Origin: Halomonas almeriensis
GTDB lineage: Bacteria > Pseudomonadota > Gammaproteobacteria > Pseudomonadales > Halomonadaceae
Length of the DNA: 64,000 nt
Direction of reading: 5' to 3'
Assembly (NCBI RefSeq): GCF_030409235.1
Contig: NZ_JAUFPO010000009.1
Location: 62,001-126,000 of the forward strand
Shown: one piece after another, positions 36,016 to 45,547 of the stretch
Layout of the letters: the number at the start of each line of letters is the position of its first letter
Position numbering within the stretch: position 1 is the first letter of the stretch
Position numbers and translations under genes: made by a program
The notes under the pieces: generated by a model
What the model was told of the DNA's origin: nothing
Databases searched by the model: none
The model's input: only the letters and a program-made list of their open reading frames with translations

Positions 36016-36254
36016 ACGCCGAGGATCGCCGCCACCTGAACCGTGCCGCCTTCCATGGCGACGCTCAATGCATGGAGAAAGCCTCGGTTGCCATACATGG
36101 CATCGCCGAAGCCCTGCGAGCCGAGGAGGTGAAGAACAGCGTCTTCACTCGTAGCGCCTTACTGGCCGCCTTGGAGATCGTCGCCGCCGACCTTGAGAAC
36201 CGTGGCGAGTATGTCCGCGAGCATGTGATCGAGGAGGACGCCGACCATGGATAA
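36012..36254 (+). CDS. Small hypothetical protein of the element operon
   Basis: 80 residues, beginning MNAEDRRHLNRAAFHGD and rich in helices and acidic residues near the end. Start overlaps the upstream stop and its end overlaps the next ATG by 8 bp. No motif recognised; translational coupling within the operon supports it as real. Confidence 0.6.
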   Translation: MNAEDRRHLNRAAFHGDAQCMEKASVAIHGIAEALRAEEVKNSVFTRSALLAALEIVAADLENRGEYVREHVIEEDADHG

Positions 36255-36414
36255 CCCAACCGAACGCGAGCTTGAACGCCTGGCTGCTGACATCCGCGAC
36301 GACCTGGCGCGTGCTCAGTACATGGGCAAGGCCACCGTCGGCACATGGATGCTGGAAGTCTACGAACAGCGTATTGAACGGCTGCTGAAGGAGCAGCGGG
36401 AGGCGAGCGAATGA
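36247..36414 (+). CDS. Small hypothetical protein, helical, in the element operon
   Basis: 55 residues, MDNPTERELERLAADIRDD at the start and a charged helical C-terminus (ERLLKEQREASE). It overlaps the preceding gene by 8 bp and the Toprim gene by 4 bp (ATGA). No family recognised. Confidence 0.6.
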   Translation: MDNPTERELERLAADIRDDLARAQYMGKATVGTWMLEVYEQRIERLLKEQREASE

Positions 36415-37337
36415 GTGTGCAAACGAGAGCGCCCACGCTTGGGGGAGCATGGGCAGCGAGGAAGGCGCTAGGGGATCAACTGGATGTTTCGGCCAAGCTG
36501 GCTGATCAAATTTTAGCCGCTACTGGCTTGCGCGTCACCCCTGCTCAGGATGGCCAGATTCACCGGCATGACCACCCCGACGGGAAGCGTGGAAACAAGC
36601 GTGTCTGGCTGGTGTGTCGCCACAACGTAGCCGTGTGGGGCGATTGGGGCACGGGCGAACAGAACACCGTCTTTCCCGACGGCCAGCAAGACCCCGAGGC
36701 CGCCCGACAGGCCCGACAGGAAGCCGAACGCGCCAGCCGTGAGCGTCAGGCCGAGGTAGAGCGCGAAAGGGCTCATGTTGCCCGACAGTGCCGCCATGAA
36801 TGGCCCGGCCTCCCTGCTGCTGATCCCGCCCATCCATACCTGGTGAAGAAGGGCATACCGCCGCTGGCACTGCGCCAGGACGGCGGCAAGCTGATCGTGC
36901 CGCTGTATCACGAGCTGATCCTGGCCAACTTCCAGACCATCGGCCCGGACGGCTCCAAACGCTTCCGCACCGGAGGCCGGAAGAAAGGCGCCTACTATCC
37001 CGTCGGCGGCTTGCGCCCTGGCGTCCCGCTGCTGGTCTGCGAAGGCGTCGCCACTGGCCACACCCTGCATCAAGCCACGGGCTACCCGGTCGCCTGCGCG
37101 ATGGATGCAGGCAACCTGCTGCCGGTGGCTCGATCCCTTCGCGCCCGTCACCCCGACCTGGCCATCATCGTGGCCGCTGACAACGATCATCGTACCGATG
37201 GGAACCCCGGCATCACGGCAGGCAGGGCAGCGGCCAGCGCCGTTGGCGGTCGATGCGTGTGGCCTGAGTTTCCCCAGGGAGCCGAGGGCACCGACTGGAA
37301 TGACCTGGCGGCAATCGGCGGGGAGGTGAGTCTATGA
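36411..37337 (+). CDS. Toprim-domain primase-like protein of the integrative element
   Basis: 308 residues. The C-terminal half is a Toprim domain: VPLLVCEGVATGHTL near residue 205 has the catalytic Glu, CAMDAGNL near 233 is the middle segment, and IIVAADND near 256 is the DxD-type metal site. The N-terminal half has charged and coiled regions (RQEAERASRERQAEVERE near 100-120) but no clear CHC2 zinc finger. Proteins of this type prime replication of P4-like and plasmid-like elements. The next gene (DUF3987, ATP-binding) overlaps it by 4 bp; together they correspond to a split primase-helicase. Confidence 0.85.
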   Translation: MSVQTRAPTLGGAWAARKALGDQLDVSAKLADQILAATGLRVTPAQDGQIHRHDHPDGKRGNKRVWLVCRHNVAVWGDWGTGEQNTVFPDGQQDPEAARQARQEAERASRERQAEVERERAHVARQCRHEWPGLPAADPAHPYLVKKGIPPLALRQDGGKLIVPLYHELILANFQTIGPDGSKRFRTGGRKKGAYYPVGGLRPGVPLLVCEGVATGHTLHQATGYPVACAMDAGNLLPVARSLRARHPDLAIIVAADNDHRTDGNPGITAGRAAASAVGGRCVWPEFPQGAEGTDWNDLAAIGGEVSL

Positions 37338-38902
37338 ATACCGCACCCAACCTCCGCCCCGTGCAAAGCCAGATCGAGGATGCCCACCGGCAGCTTGCCG
37401 AGGAAGGCCCCACCAGAGGAAAGCGTATCGACCTGTCACCTGAGCCATTGCCCGAACGCGCCGAAGCGCCAGCTTACCCCCTCGATGCCCTTGGCTCGAT
37501 TCTCGGGGATGCCGCCAAGCGCCTGGCGCATCACGTCCAAGCGCCGGAGGGCATGGCGGGCCAATCCGTGCTGGCGGCTGCATCGCTGGCCATGCAAGCA
37601 CACTGCGATGTGCAACGCGGCTCGATAGGCACCGGCCCGGTATCGCTGTTCGCCATCACGGTCGCCAAATCGGGGGAACGGAAGACCGCCCTCGACAAGC
37701 TGGCGCTGGCCCCTATTCGAGAATACGAACAGGAGCTACGCGAGGCGGAAGGCGCTGAACAGGCCGAGTACAAGGCGAACCTCAAGGCGTGGGAGATGCA
37801 ACGCGCCAGCATCGAGAATAAATACAAGCCGAAAGGCAAGGAGGCTATATCGGACGCCGACCGCAAGCGTCTGAGTGAGGAGCTTGCGCGGCTTGATCGG
37901 GAGATGCCGACACCACCGCCCAGGCCAACCGTCACCTTCGAGGAGCCAACCGCCGAAGGCGTTTATCGACACTTCGCGGAAGGGCGCCCCACGGCGGGCC
38001 TGTTCAGTGGTGAAGGGATCGGTTTTTTCGGAGGCCACGGAATGCGGGAGGAAAATCGAGGCCGGATCATCGCCATGCTATCGAAGCTATGGGATGGCGA
38101 CCCAATCACCCGCACCCGAGGGGCCAGCGGGGAGTCGGGCATCCTGGCAGGCCGCCGGTTATCCGCACACCTGATGATGCAGCCGGTCGTCGCCACGGAA
38201 GTGCTATCCGACCCACTGCTGCAAGGCCAAGGCTTTCTGGCGCGTTTCCTGGTGGTACAGGAGCCAAGCATGGTCGGCACGCGGCTGTTAAAGGGACGCG
38301 ACCTGAGCCAAGGGGCCAGGAATGATCCGGATATCGGTCGATACTGGAGCACCCTGTCCGAGCTGATACGCAAGCCCCTCGATACCGATGAGCGTACCGG
38401 GGAACTGCAACTGCGTACTGCCAAGATCGAGGGAAAGGCGTTCGACGCCTGGTGCCAGCTTCACGACGGCATCGAGTCTCAACTCGGGCAGGGTGGTCAA
38501 CTCGACGGTATCCAGGAAGCTGCCAGCAAAGCCGCCGAGAACGCCGCCAGGATTGCTGCTGTATTGGCGACGGTGGAAGGCTTCGATCACCCGCAAGTGG
38601 AGCATGTCGAGCGTGCTGGCCGCCTGATCGGGTATTACCTCGAAAGCATGCACGCCCGCGCCGATGAGGCCCAACAGGATCAACAGGCCATGGCCGCGCG
38701 TGACCTGCTGGAGTGGATACAGCATAACGGTGGTGAGATCACAGCCGACGACTTCAACCGGCTGCACCGTGACTACCGAAGCGCCAGAAAGGCTCGATCA
38801 TTGCTGAGTTTCCTGGTCGATGCAGGCCACCTGGAAATCAGTGCCAGCAACCAACACGGCAAGCCACGTGCCTGGCGGGAGGTGCAAGCATGCTCGACCT
38901 AA
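37334..38902 (+). CDS. DUF3987 replication-associated protein
   Basis: 522 residues. DUF3987 landmarks: FAITVAKSGERKTALDKLALAP near residue 107-128, which carries a P-loop-like Lys-Thr, FEEPTAEGVYRHF near 200, and GFFGGHGMREENRGRIIAMLSKLWDG near 230-255 (only parts are quoted by family). A charged helical insertion occupies about 133-190. Proteins of this family accompany Toprim primases in satellites and plasmids and probably act in replication initiation or as helicase-like ATPases. It overlaps both neighbours. Confidence 0.85.
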   Translation: MNTAPNLRPVQSQIEDAHRQLAEEGPTRGKRIDLSPEPLPERAEAPAYPLDALGSILGDAAKRLAHHVQAPEGMAGQSVLAAASLAMQAHCDVQRGSIGTGPVSLFAITVAKSGERKTALDKLALAPIREYEQELREAEGAEQAEYKANLKAWEMQRASIENKYKPKGKEAISDADRKRLSEELARLDREMPTPPPRPTVTFEEPTAEGVYRHFAEGRPTAGLFSGEGIGFFGGHGMREENRGRIIAMLSKLWDGDPITRTRGASGESGILAGRRLSAHLMMQPVVATEVLSDPLLQGQGFLARFLVVQEPSMVGTRLLKGRDLSQGARNDPDIGRYWSTLSELIRKPLDTDERTGELQLRTAKIEGKAFDAWCQLHDGIESQLGQGGQLDGIQEAASKAAENAARIAAVLATVEGFDHPQVEHVERAGRLIGYYLESMHARADEAQQDQQAMAARDLLEWIQHNGGEITADDFNRLHRDYRSARKARSLLSFLVDAGHLEISASNQHGKPRAWREVQACST

Positions 38903-39603
38903 TCGAACAGGGCCGCCGCTTGTGGGAAGCCGATACCCCGGCTGAAATCGTGGATACACCCCAGCCAGAGGAGCAAAGTCTGGCGCGTGAGCAACAGGAA
39001 CGAGAGCAAAGTGGCGGAAATCCGCCACTCCCGCCACTTATCCGCCACATTCCCGCCACCGATAAAGCCCGTGGTTGTGGGAAATCCGCCACTCCCGCCA
39101 TTTCCGCCAGCCCCCTCGCTGACATTGAAACGATCATCCAGGCGCTGACAGTGCAGGTAGGCCGCCAGCTTGGGGATGACGTGATCCATGCCATGCGTCA
39201 AGCCATGGGGCCGATGGATCGAGCATCACGCGCTGACCTGGCCGCCCGCATCGACGATGCACTGGCGACGGCTGAGACGGATCAACAGGGCCGGGAGAAG
39301 GTGCTGGCGCTGGTAGGGGGAGGGAAGCCCCAGGGAGCCAATCACAGCGCCACAACACGCCCTGGCTGGCTGGAATGGATGGCCGATCAATGCCCGCTGG
39401 CACCGGAGGACAAGGCGCATATCCAGAGCGGCTTATCCCGTGTGCATCCCCGCATGCAACAACGCCTTGCAGAGCGATACGTCCAGACCTGGCGGGAGGC
39501 TGCCGAACAGGAGCCAAGCCCGCCGAAGCGGGAGAATGCAGGCAGGCGAGCGGCCAACCTGTTCATTACCCGCCTGCTGGCCGACGCCAGCATCCAGCCC
39601 TGA
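38890..39603 (+). CDS. Hypothetical protein containing an embedded iteron array
   Basis: 237 residues; starts inside the end of the DUF3987 gene. Residues ~40-75 are encoded by TCCGCCA-type repeats and read as a Pro/Gly-rich low-complexity linker (NPPLPPLIRHIP). The C-terminal ~160 residues are helical (LEWMADQCPLAPEDKAHI, RLAERYVQTWREAAEQ). I do not recognise a family. The coding sequence and a cis-acting repeat array share the same DNA. Confidence 0.65.
   Translation: MLDLIEQGRRLWEADTPAEIVDTPQPEEQSLAREQQEREQSGGNPPLPPLIRHIPATDKARGCGKSATPAISASPLADIETIIQALTVQVGRQLGDDVIHAMRQAMGPMDRASRADLAARIDDALATAETDQQGREKVLALVGGGKPQGANHSATTRPGWLEWMADQCPLAPEDKAHIQSGLSRVHPRMQQRLAERYVQTWREAAEQEPSPPKRENAGRRAANLFITRLLADASIQP
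39012..39123. repeat. Second iteron array with the AGCCCCCTCGCTGAC box
   Basis: One TGGCGGAA (39012) and seven inverted copies of the form YCCGCCA (39021, 39031 region, 39041, 39053, 39085, 39094, 39103) are followed by AGCCCCCTCGCTGAC at 39109-39123. The same repeat plus box recurs near 47440-47540. The array is inside an open reading frame. Confidence 0.75.
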
Positions 39604-39690
39604 TCACCACGTCGAGAACAGGCCCGTTGCGGCGGGCCTTGCCCTGTTCAGAACAGACATAGAACAGGCGACCGAATAGAGGCATTCACA

Positions 39691-40167
39691 ATGACGACGA
39701 TCACCCGCGCCAGCATCACCGAAGCCGCCGAGCAGGGCCGTGGCATTGGCCACCTGACGCCCGGCCAGACATGGGCCGCCCATCGCCTCGCCTTGCCGCC
39801 AGAACGCCTGGAGAAGCCGCTGGCCGCCCATATTGCCGCCCTGCTGGAGAACATCGAGCGCATGGCCAGCCGTCGATTCTTCGATGGCGTGGCACCAGAC
39901 GATGCCGAGACGATGATTCACCGGGCGCACGATGAGGACCACCCGATGTTTCTACGCGCCCCCATCCTGGAAACGCTACAAGAGGGAATGGAGACGTTTT
40001 TTCCGGGCCTGAAGCCATCAGGCGTCGATGAGAACGGCAAGCCGCTGTTCCACCTGGCTGATGTAGCGCAAGCCCTGGACACCAGCGAGGAGGCGTTGCT
40101 GGCCCATGCTGAGGCGGAAGGGATAGCCGACCAGCTACGCACCACACCACCCAACCCGCTGCATTGA
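39691..40167 (+). CDS. Hypothetical protein of the integrative element
   Basis: 158 residues, beginning MTTITRASITEAAEQGRG, acidic, mostly helical. ASRRFFDGVAPDDAETMIHRAH and ALDTSEEALLAHAEAEGI are the most distinctive segments; the latter resembles a short helix-turn-helix but is not convincing. It follows the iteron-bearing gene by 87 bp, a gap that contains a GAACAGG...CCTGTTC hairpin. Family unknown. Confidence 0.65.
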   Translation: MTTITRASITEAAEQGRGIGHLTPGQTWAAHRLALPPERLEKPLAAHIAALLENIERMASRRFFDGVAPDDAETMIHRAHDEDHPMFLRAPILETLQEGMETFFPGLKPSGVDENGKPLFHLADVAQALDTSEEALLAHAEAEGIADQLRTTPPNPLH

Positions 40168-40228
40168 TTCTGATGGCCCTGGCACCTGCTGGGGCCGAGA
40201 ATTTACCGACTATAAAAGGGGCCTGAGC

Positions 40229-40414
40229 ATGGATGACGCATTGCCGACCATCGACCTCGATACGCCTTTGGAGCTGGATACCACGCTCCCAGAAATCGAC
40301 CTCGACACTCCGGTAGAACTGGATATGACACTACCCGATATAGACCTGGAGCCGCCCAGCATCGACCTGGTGTTGCCGACCACTGGCAGGGAGAGTGAAG
40401 ACGATGAGCCATAA
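40229..40414 (+). CDS. Tiny acidic repeat protein
   Basis: 61 residues built almost wholly of a repeating TLPxIDLDTPxELD unit: three tandem copies of roughly 13-14 residues (PTIDLDTPLELD, PEIDLDTPVELD, PDIDLEPPSIDL). It is strongly acidic (about a quarter Asp/Glu) with no Lys. It overlaps the ribbon-helix-helix gene by 11 bp. A DNA mimic or binding partner of the basic neighbour is conceivable but unproven. Confidence 0.55.
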   Translation: MDDALPTIDLDTPLELDTTLPEIDLDTPVELDMTLPDIDLEPPSIDLVLPTTGRESEDDEP

Positions 40415-40595
40415 CCCGAGACGCCTGGCCGATCCCGTGCGCCTGATCGTGAGCGTGGAGCGTGACCTGGTGGAAGCCGTCGATACCCTGATGGAGCAAA
40501 CCCAGCACCATCGGCACTGCAACCGTGCCGAGTTTATCCGCCTGGCCATCGAGCGGGAGCTGGCGCGGTGCCGGGATGCCGCACGCCGCCAGTGA
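40404..40595 (+). CDS. Ribbon-helix-helix (CopG-like) DNA-binding protein
   Basis: 63 residues from the ATG at 40404. VRLIVSVERDLVEAVDTL followed by RAEFIRLAIERELAR is the strand-helix-helix pattern of CopG/Arc repressors. It may regulate the element's operon or the adjacent restriction gene, which converges on it. Reading overlaps the acidic repeat protein by 11 bp. Confidence 0.7.
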   Translation: MSHNPRRLADPVRLIVSVERDLVEAVDTLMEQTQHHRHCNRAEFIRLAIERELARCRDAARRQ

Positions 40596-40603
40596 TAGCC
40601 AAT

Positions 40604-40620
40604 GGGGCCGCTACGGCCCC
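40604..40620. terminator. Hairpin between convergent genes
   Basis: GGGGCCG-CTA-CGGCCCC is a perfect 7-bp GC stem lying between the CopG-like gene and the end of the restriction enzyme gene. No T tract on either side. Confidence 0.45.
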
Positions 40621-40645
40621 ACATTCGCGATGCAGACGGAACAGC

Positions 40646-43600
40646 TTATTTCTGAATATCCAGCGGCGGAAGCTCTTGCACGATCCGCATGGTTTCCAGG
40701 CTGACGGTGACGATGCGCTGGAACAGCTTTAGCGGGTAGGCGGGGTCGCCCATGGTTTCGACGGCGTAGTCGTTGGCGTCGTTGACGATGCCGCTTTTCT
40801 TGTCTTCCTTGACGCGCTGCCGCTCCATCACCCACTCCAGCGCTGGTTTGCCGTTGACGACGTAATCATAGGCTTCCAACGGCACGCCTTTCAGGGTGAT
40901 CAGGTCGTTGTATTTGACGACCGTCTTGTCCTTTTCCTTGCCCTTCTTACCGAACTTCCACGGCTTATCGACGCGCAGCTCGTAAGGCGTCAGCTCGGCG
41001 AGGCCGCGACCACCAGAAACCTCGATCTCCAGCTCATGGGGCGTCACTGCTTCGAAATCGACATGCAGATCAGCCAGTTTACGCCCGGCATCAGAGAAGT
41101 GGCGGAAAGCTTCATAAGTGCTGACACGCGGGATGCGTGGCAACTGGACCGAAAGATTGTTCTGGTAGCGCTCACGGTACTCCGGCGAATGCAGCAAGCC
41201 ATAGATGTAATAGAAAACATCTTCCTTGCTGATGGCCTGATCCGGATAGGCACTCTGAAAATGCGCCAGCCCCTCATCGGTGATGCCATCCTCAGCCGTG
41301 TAGCCGTCAGGTGAATCATTTTCATCACTGAAGAGGTCGTCACGCCCCTGGGATGCTGCTGGCTCGAAGACCTTGAGAGGAAAAACCTGGCTGGTATCCA
41401 TAAAATGGAGGTTAGGAACAGAGTCAGCCATCAGTGTCGAAAAATCTGCTCCAGCACCAATGCCAGTGACAGAGATCACCCGATTGCTTGCCTCCGGCGT
41501 CGGGAAGAGCCTTTGCATTTGGTAGGTGCGGTTGTTGAAGAAGTTGCTGAAGTAAAGGTATGAACTGGTGAATGGGCGATAAATGCTTTTAACGATAGTG
41601 CCATCTTCAAAGTTTCCGTAGCGACCACGTTCAATGCCAACTTTTTGAGCATGGTCCCAACTGATCTGGGTGGGGTCGGTGTCGATAAAGTCGTTGACCT
41701 TGAGGCCAGCGTTTTTCCCACCGGCTGCCGCGTAGCGATCGACTTCGCTGTTATAGAAGTCAATCATGCCTCGCATGTTGTCTTTGACCTTGGCTGGGGA
41801 GGCGTTGTAGCACCAGGCATCACGATTGGTTTTGACACCCTGCGAGTAATTCCTGAAGAGCTGTGTTTCGTCTTTATTCTTCTTGTCCCCCATCAGGATG
41901 AAGTCATTGAAGCTATCATCCCGCTGGTTCAGCCAGTCGCCATACTCGTTCGACTCGACAGTGATCCAGCCATGGGCCTGCTCGATGCCCTTGAGGCTGC
42001 GCAGGTGGGTGATGGTTTTCAGCTTTTCTTCACGGCTCAGGTAGTCACCGATGTCGTAGAAGTAGATCTTGCCCTGTGCAGCAGACTGTGGATTCTTGAC
42101 GAATAGCGTGATGGCAATCGGTGCGCGACTGCCCGAGCCGAAGATCTTCCCGCCTTCTTTGCGAGACTGTTCGCCGCTGGTTCGCTGGTTCCCACGCAAG
42201 TGGAAGACATAGAGGCTGCTAAACTCTTCGGCCAGGCACTGGCGCAGGCCATCCATGGCATTGCCGTCCAGCCAGCCCGCATTGGTGACATAGGCCATCA
42301 CACCGCCATCCTTGCCCAACCGGTCACTACCCCAACGGATAGCGCGAATATAACTGTCATAAAGCGAATTTTTCAGCGTTGCGTTGGAGCGGTCTGCGTA
42401 GGATTCGCGAATAGAGCCATCAAGCCGGGGATAACCGATATTGGCGTTATTATCGTTGGCACTGTCCTGGCCGGACGAATAGGGGGGGTTGCCCATGATG
42501 ACGCGGATGTCCAAGGCCTTCTGGCGCTTTCGGCGTTCCGAGTTATCTTCCAGCAGCCCGGCAATCTGGTCATCGCTTTCATACATCTGGAAGGTATCGG
42601 TCAGGCAGATGCCTTCGAAGGGCTCGTATTCGCCCTCATTCAGCTCGTGGTATACCGCTTCGATATTGATGGCGGCGATGTAATAAGCCAACAGGACGAT
42701 TTCATTGGCATGAATTTCATGACGGTACTTGTGCGCCAGCTCATTGGAGCGTATCAGCCCTGATTGCAGCAGCCGGGTGATGAAGGTGCCCGTGCCCGTG
42801 AAGGGGTCGATGATGTGCACCCCCTGGTTGCCCAGTGTCTGGCCAAACTCCTGCTGGAGCACGTCATTCACCGAGTGGAGCATGAAATCCACGACGGCAG
42901 GGGGCGTGTAGACGATGCCCAGGCGTTCGGTCAGCCGCGGGAAGGCGCCTCGGAAGAACTTGTCGTAAAGCTCACTGATCAGGCGTTGCTTACCTTCGGA
43001 TGATTGCACGCCCTCGGCACGACGCCGGACGCTTTCATAGAACTTGGCCAGGGAGTCGGACTCCTTAGCCAGGTTATGCTCGTCCAGGGCGTCGAGCACC
43101 TTCTGGATGCCCTGCGAAACAGGGTTGTTATGTGTGAACTCATGGCCCTCGAACAGAGCCTCGAAGACCGGGCGGGTAATGAGGTGCTGGGCCAGCATCT
43201 CGATCGCTTCGGTTTCACTAATGGCCTCGTTGAGGTCGTCACGCAGCTCGTTCAGGAAGGCATCGAATGCCTGGCGGGCCGCTCCCTGGTCATCGGCCAG
43301 CGTGGTCTCGATTCGGATGATATGGCGGCGGGCAATGTCGGCGATATCGCCGGCCCAGTCTTCCCAATAGTCGCGTGTGCCGCATTTCTTGACGATGCGG
43401 GCGATGATGGCCTTGCTGACTTCTTCATTGAAGTTGATGCCGAACTGCTCTTGGATCTGGCCCGTTTCGTCATTATCCGGGGTTGGGTCAGTACCACCAT
43501 GTCCGCCAATATCGGCACGATCTGATGAGCCGCTGGATCGGGTGGGCAAGCTGTCGCTGACCTGGGTGATGGCATCCAGTTCCTGATTGACCCCGATGAT

Positions 43601-45547
43601 CTCCAGGTTGTCGGACACGTCTTCGCCGAGACCGGCGCGGTTGATCGTGGCATCCATGCGCTCATCGTGAGCACGCAGGGCATTGAGAATCTGCCAGACG
43701 ACTTTGTAGCGCTCGTTATCATTCAACGCTTCTTCAGGCGTCACACCGTGAGGCACGCCGATGGGCAGAATGACGTAGCCCATTTGCTTGTCGGGCGCCC
43801 GGCGCATGACTCGTCCCACCGACTGCACCACGTCGATGGTGGAACGCCGGGGATGCAGAAACATGATGGCATCGAGCGCCGGTACATCCACGCCTTCGGA
43901 AAGGCAGCGGGCATTGCTGAGGATGCGGCACTCGTTGCTTTCGCTGTCACCCTTGAGCCAATCCAGCAGTTGATTCCGCGAGCTGGCATCATAGGTGCCA
44001 TCAACGTGCTGCACCTCGCAGCTCAGGGGCAATGGCTGATCGCCAAAGCTGTGCTGGTGATACTCCTCGATAACCGGGGTGAACTGGTCGGCCATCAGCT
44101 TGGAGGACTTGATATCGCGGCAGAAGGCTAGTGCGCGGCGCATGGGGTTTTCGTCGCGCAACCCGGCACCTTCCTTCATCAGCGCCTTGTAACAGCCAAC
44201 TATTCGAGACGCATCATCCAGCTTGAGTTCATTTTCTTCCGATAGCAGGGTCTGCACACCGCCGCTGACCAGGGTTTCGTCCATGGCCAGTACGATGACC
44301 CGATAATCGGTCAGCAGGTTGTTTTCAACTGCCCAGGCGAAGCCACGATGGAACAGCATCTTGCCGAACAGGGATTCATCATCCATGTCGCACAGCGCGG
44401 CACCATGCTCGTCGGCCTTGCTGCGTGCCTGCTCACCAAAGATGCGCGGCGTGGCCGTCATATAGAGGCGCTTGCGACCTGCCACATGGGCATTGTTGTG
44501 AATGCGCACGAAGTTAGATTCATCTTCCTTCGCTAGCGTCACGCCGGTCGTGCGGTGGGCTTCATCGCAAATGATCAGGTCGAACTCGGGCAGCCCATGG
44601 CCCTGGGCATCGCTGACCGCCTGGATCGACTGATAGGTCGCGAAGACGACTGTCATGGCCTCCGGCGCTTCCGGTGAGGCTTCTCGCGCCAGCGCATCGG
44701 CACGGGTGGTCGCCGGAAAGGTCAGGTCATGTTGCTGGAGGTCGGCCACATCATCCGATTTACGCTTGCCGACATGGCTATCCGAGCACACGGCGAAGGA
44801 GCGCAGCTCGACTTCAGCATCCTGGCTCCATTCCGTCACTGTCTGGGACATCAACGCCAGCGAAGGCACCATGAACAGCACCCGCTTGCCCTGGCCCGCC
44901 AGTTTCTCGGCAATACGCAGGCTGGTGAAGGTCTTGCCGGTACCACAGGCCATGATGAGCTTTCCGCGATCCGCCGTGGCCAGTCCCTTTTCGACTCCTT
45001 CTAGTGCTTCCTGTTGGTCAGGGCGCAGGGTCTTGCGCGAGCGCAGCGTCACCTTCCCGGACTGGGCGAACAGCGACCAGTCGATACGGCTTTCCTGGAG
45101 GTCACGCAGGCCGATACGGCGAGTGGGAATATACTGATCGGCATCACCAAGCAAAGCCGTGACATTGTGGCTGGGGGCCACATCGGTGGTGTCGATGATC
45201 AAGCGCTCAACGAAAGGCGAACGGCCCGAGGCGCTGATGAAGGAGTCGATATCGCCGCGTTGCAGCCGGTGGGAGCGGCTATAGAACTTGCACTGGATAG
45301 CGCAGTAGTGGTCCTCGGTACCCCGGATGCGCGCCACCAGGTCGATGCCCGTGTCCTGGGCCGACGCTTCGCTACCGACATGCTCAACCCAATCGGCATA
45401 GGCCCATACTTGGTCATACTGCTGACGCTGCACGTCATCGTGCTCTATCCAGGCCTGTACCAGCTCCTCGAAGTAGGTTCCGAGTTCACGCGGGGTACGG
45501 GCATGCTGGCGATAGCGGTCCAGCAGGTCATGAAGGTCGGCACTCAT
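40646..45547 (-). CDS. Type ISP (single-polypeptide) restriction-modification enzyme
   Basis: 1633 residues with all functions in one chain. An Mrr-type nuclease domain is at ~20-110 (Glu in TYFEELV, Asp 69 in DTGIDL, IQCKF with Q-x-K at 85-87). A superfamily 2 helicase follows with MACGTGKTF near 200, CDEAHR near 330 and QSVGRVMRRAP near 575. The N6-adenine methyltransferase has FTGTGTF near 915 and GNPPY near 1018. The last ~430 residues are the target-recognition region. LlaGI and LlaBIII have the same order and similar length. Such enzymes methylate one strand of an asymmetric site, translocate on DNA and cut when two meet. As element cargo it would protect the host from phage and may stabilise the element. 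Confidence 0.92.
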   Translation of the reverse strand: MSADLHDLLDRYRQHARTPRELGTYFEELVQAWIEHDDVQRQQYDQVWAYADWVEHVGSEASAQDTGIDLVARIRGTEDHYCAIQCKFYSRSHRLQRGDIDSFISASGRSPFVERLIIDTTDVAPSHNVTALLGDADQYIPTRRIGLRDLQESRIDWSLFAQSGKVTLRSRKTLRPDQQEALEGVEKGLATADRGKLIMACGTGKTFTSLRIAEKLAGQGKRVLFMVPSLALMSQTVTEWSQDAEVELRSFAVCSDSHVGKRKSDDVADLQQHDLTFPATTRADALAREASPEAPEAMTVVFATYQSIQAVSDAQGHGLPEFDLIICDEAHRTTGVTLAKEDESNFVRIHNNAHVAGRKRLYMTATPRIFGEQARSKADEHGAALCDMDDESLFGKMLFHRGFAWAVENNLLTDYRVIVLAMDETLVSGGVQTLLSEENELKLDDASRIVGCYKALMKEGAGLRDENPMRRALAFCRDIKSSKLMADQFTPVIEEYHQHSFGDQPLPLSCEVQHVDGTYDASSRNQLLDWLKGDSESNECRILSNARCLSEGVDVPALDAIMFLHPRRSTIDVVQSVGRVMRRAPDKQMGYVILPIGVPHGVTPEEALNDNERYKVVWQILNALRAHDERMDATINRAGLGEDVSDNLEIIGVNQELDAITQVSDSLPTRSSGSSDRADIGGHGGTDPTPDNDETGQIQEQFGINFNEEVSKAIIARIVKKCGTRDYWEDWAGDIADIARRHIIRIETTLADDQGAARQAFDAFLNELRDDLNEAISETEAIEMLAQHLITRPVFEALFEGHEFTHNNPVSQGIQKVLDALDEHNLAKESDSLAKFYESVRRRAEGVQSSEGKQRLISELYDKFFRGAFPRLTERLGIVYTPPAVVDFMLHSVNDVLQQEFGQTLGNQGVHIIDPFTGTGTFITRLLQSGLIRSNELAHKYRHEIHANEIVLLAYYIAAINIEAVYHELNEGEYEPFEGICLTDTFQMYESDDQIAGLLEDNSERRKRQKALDIRVIMGNPPYSSGQDSANDNNANIGYPRLDGSIRESYADRSNATLKNSLYDSYIRAIRWGSDRLGKDGGVMAYVTNAGWLDGNAMDGLRQCLAEEFSSLYVFHLRGNQRTSGEQSRKEGGKIFGSGSRAPIAITLFVKNPQSAAQGKIYFYDIGDYLSREEKLKTITHLRSLKGIEQAHGWITVESNEYGDWLNQRDDSFNDFILMGDKKNKDETQLFRNYSQGVKTNRDAWCYNASPAKVKDNMRGMIDFYNSEVDRYAAAGGKNAGLKVNDFIDTDPTQISWDHAQKVGIERGRYGNFEDGTIVKSIYRPFTSSYLYFSNFFNNRTYQMQRLFPTPEASNRVISVTGIGAGADFSTLMADSVPNLHFMDTSQVFPLKVFEPAASQGRDDLFSDENDSPDGYTAEDGITDEGLAHFQSAYPDQAISKEDVFYYIYGLLHSPEYRERYQNNLSVQLPRIPRVSTYEAFRHFSDAGRKLADLHVDFEAVTPHELEIEVSGGRGLAELTPYELRVDKPWKFGKKGKEKDKTVVKYNDLITLKGVPLEAYDYVVNGKPALEWVMERQRVKEDKKSGIVNDANDYAVETMGDPAYPLKLFQRIVTVSLETMRIVQELPPLDIQK

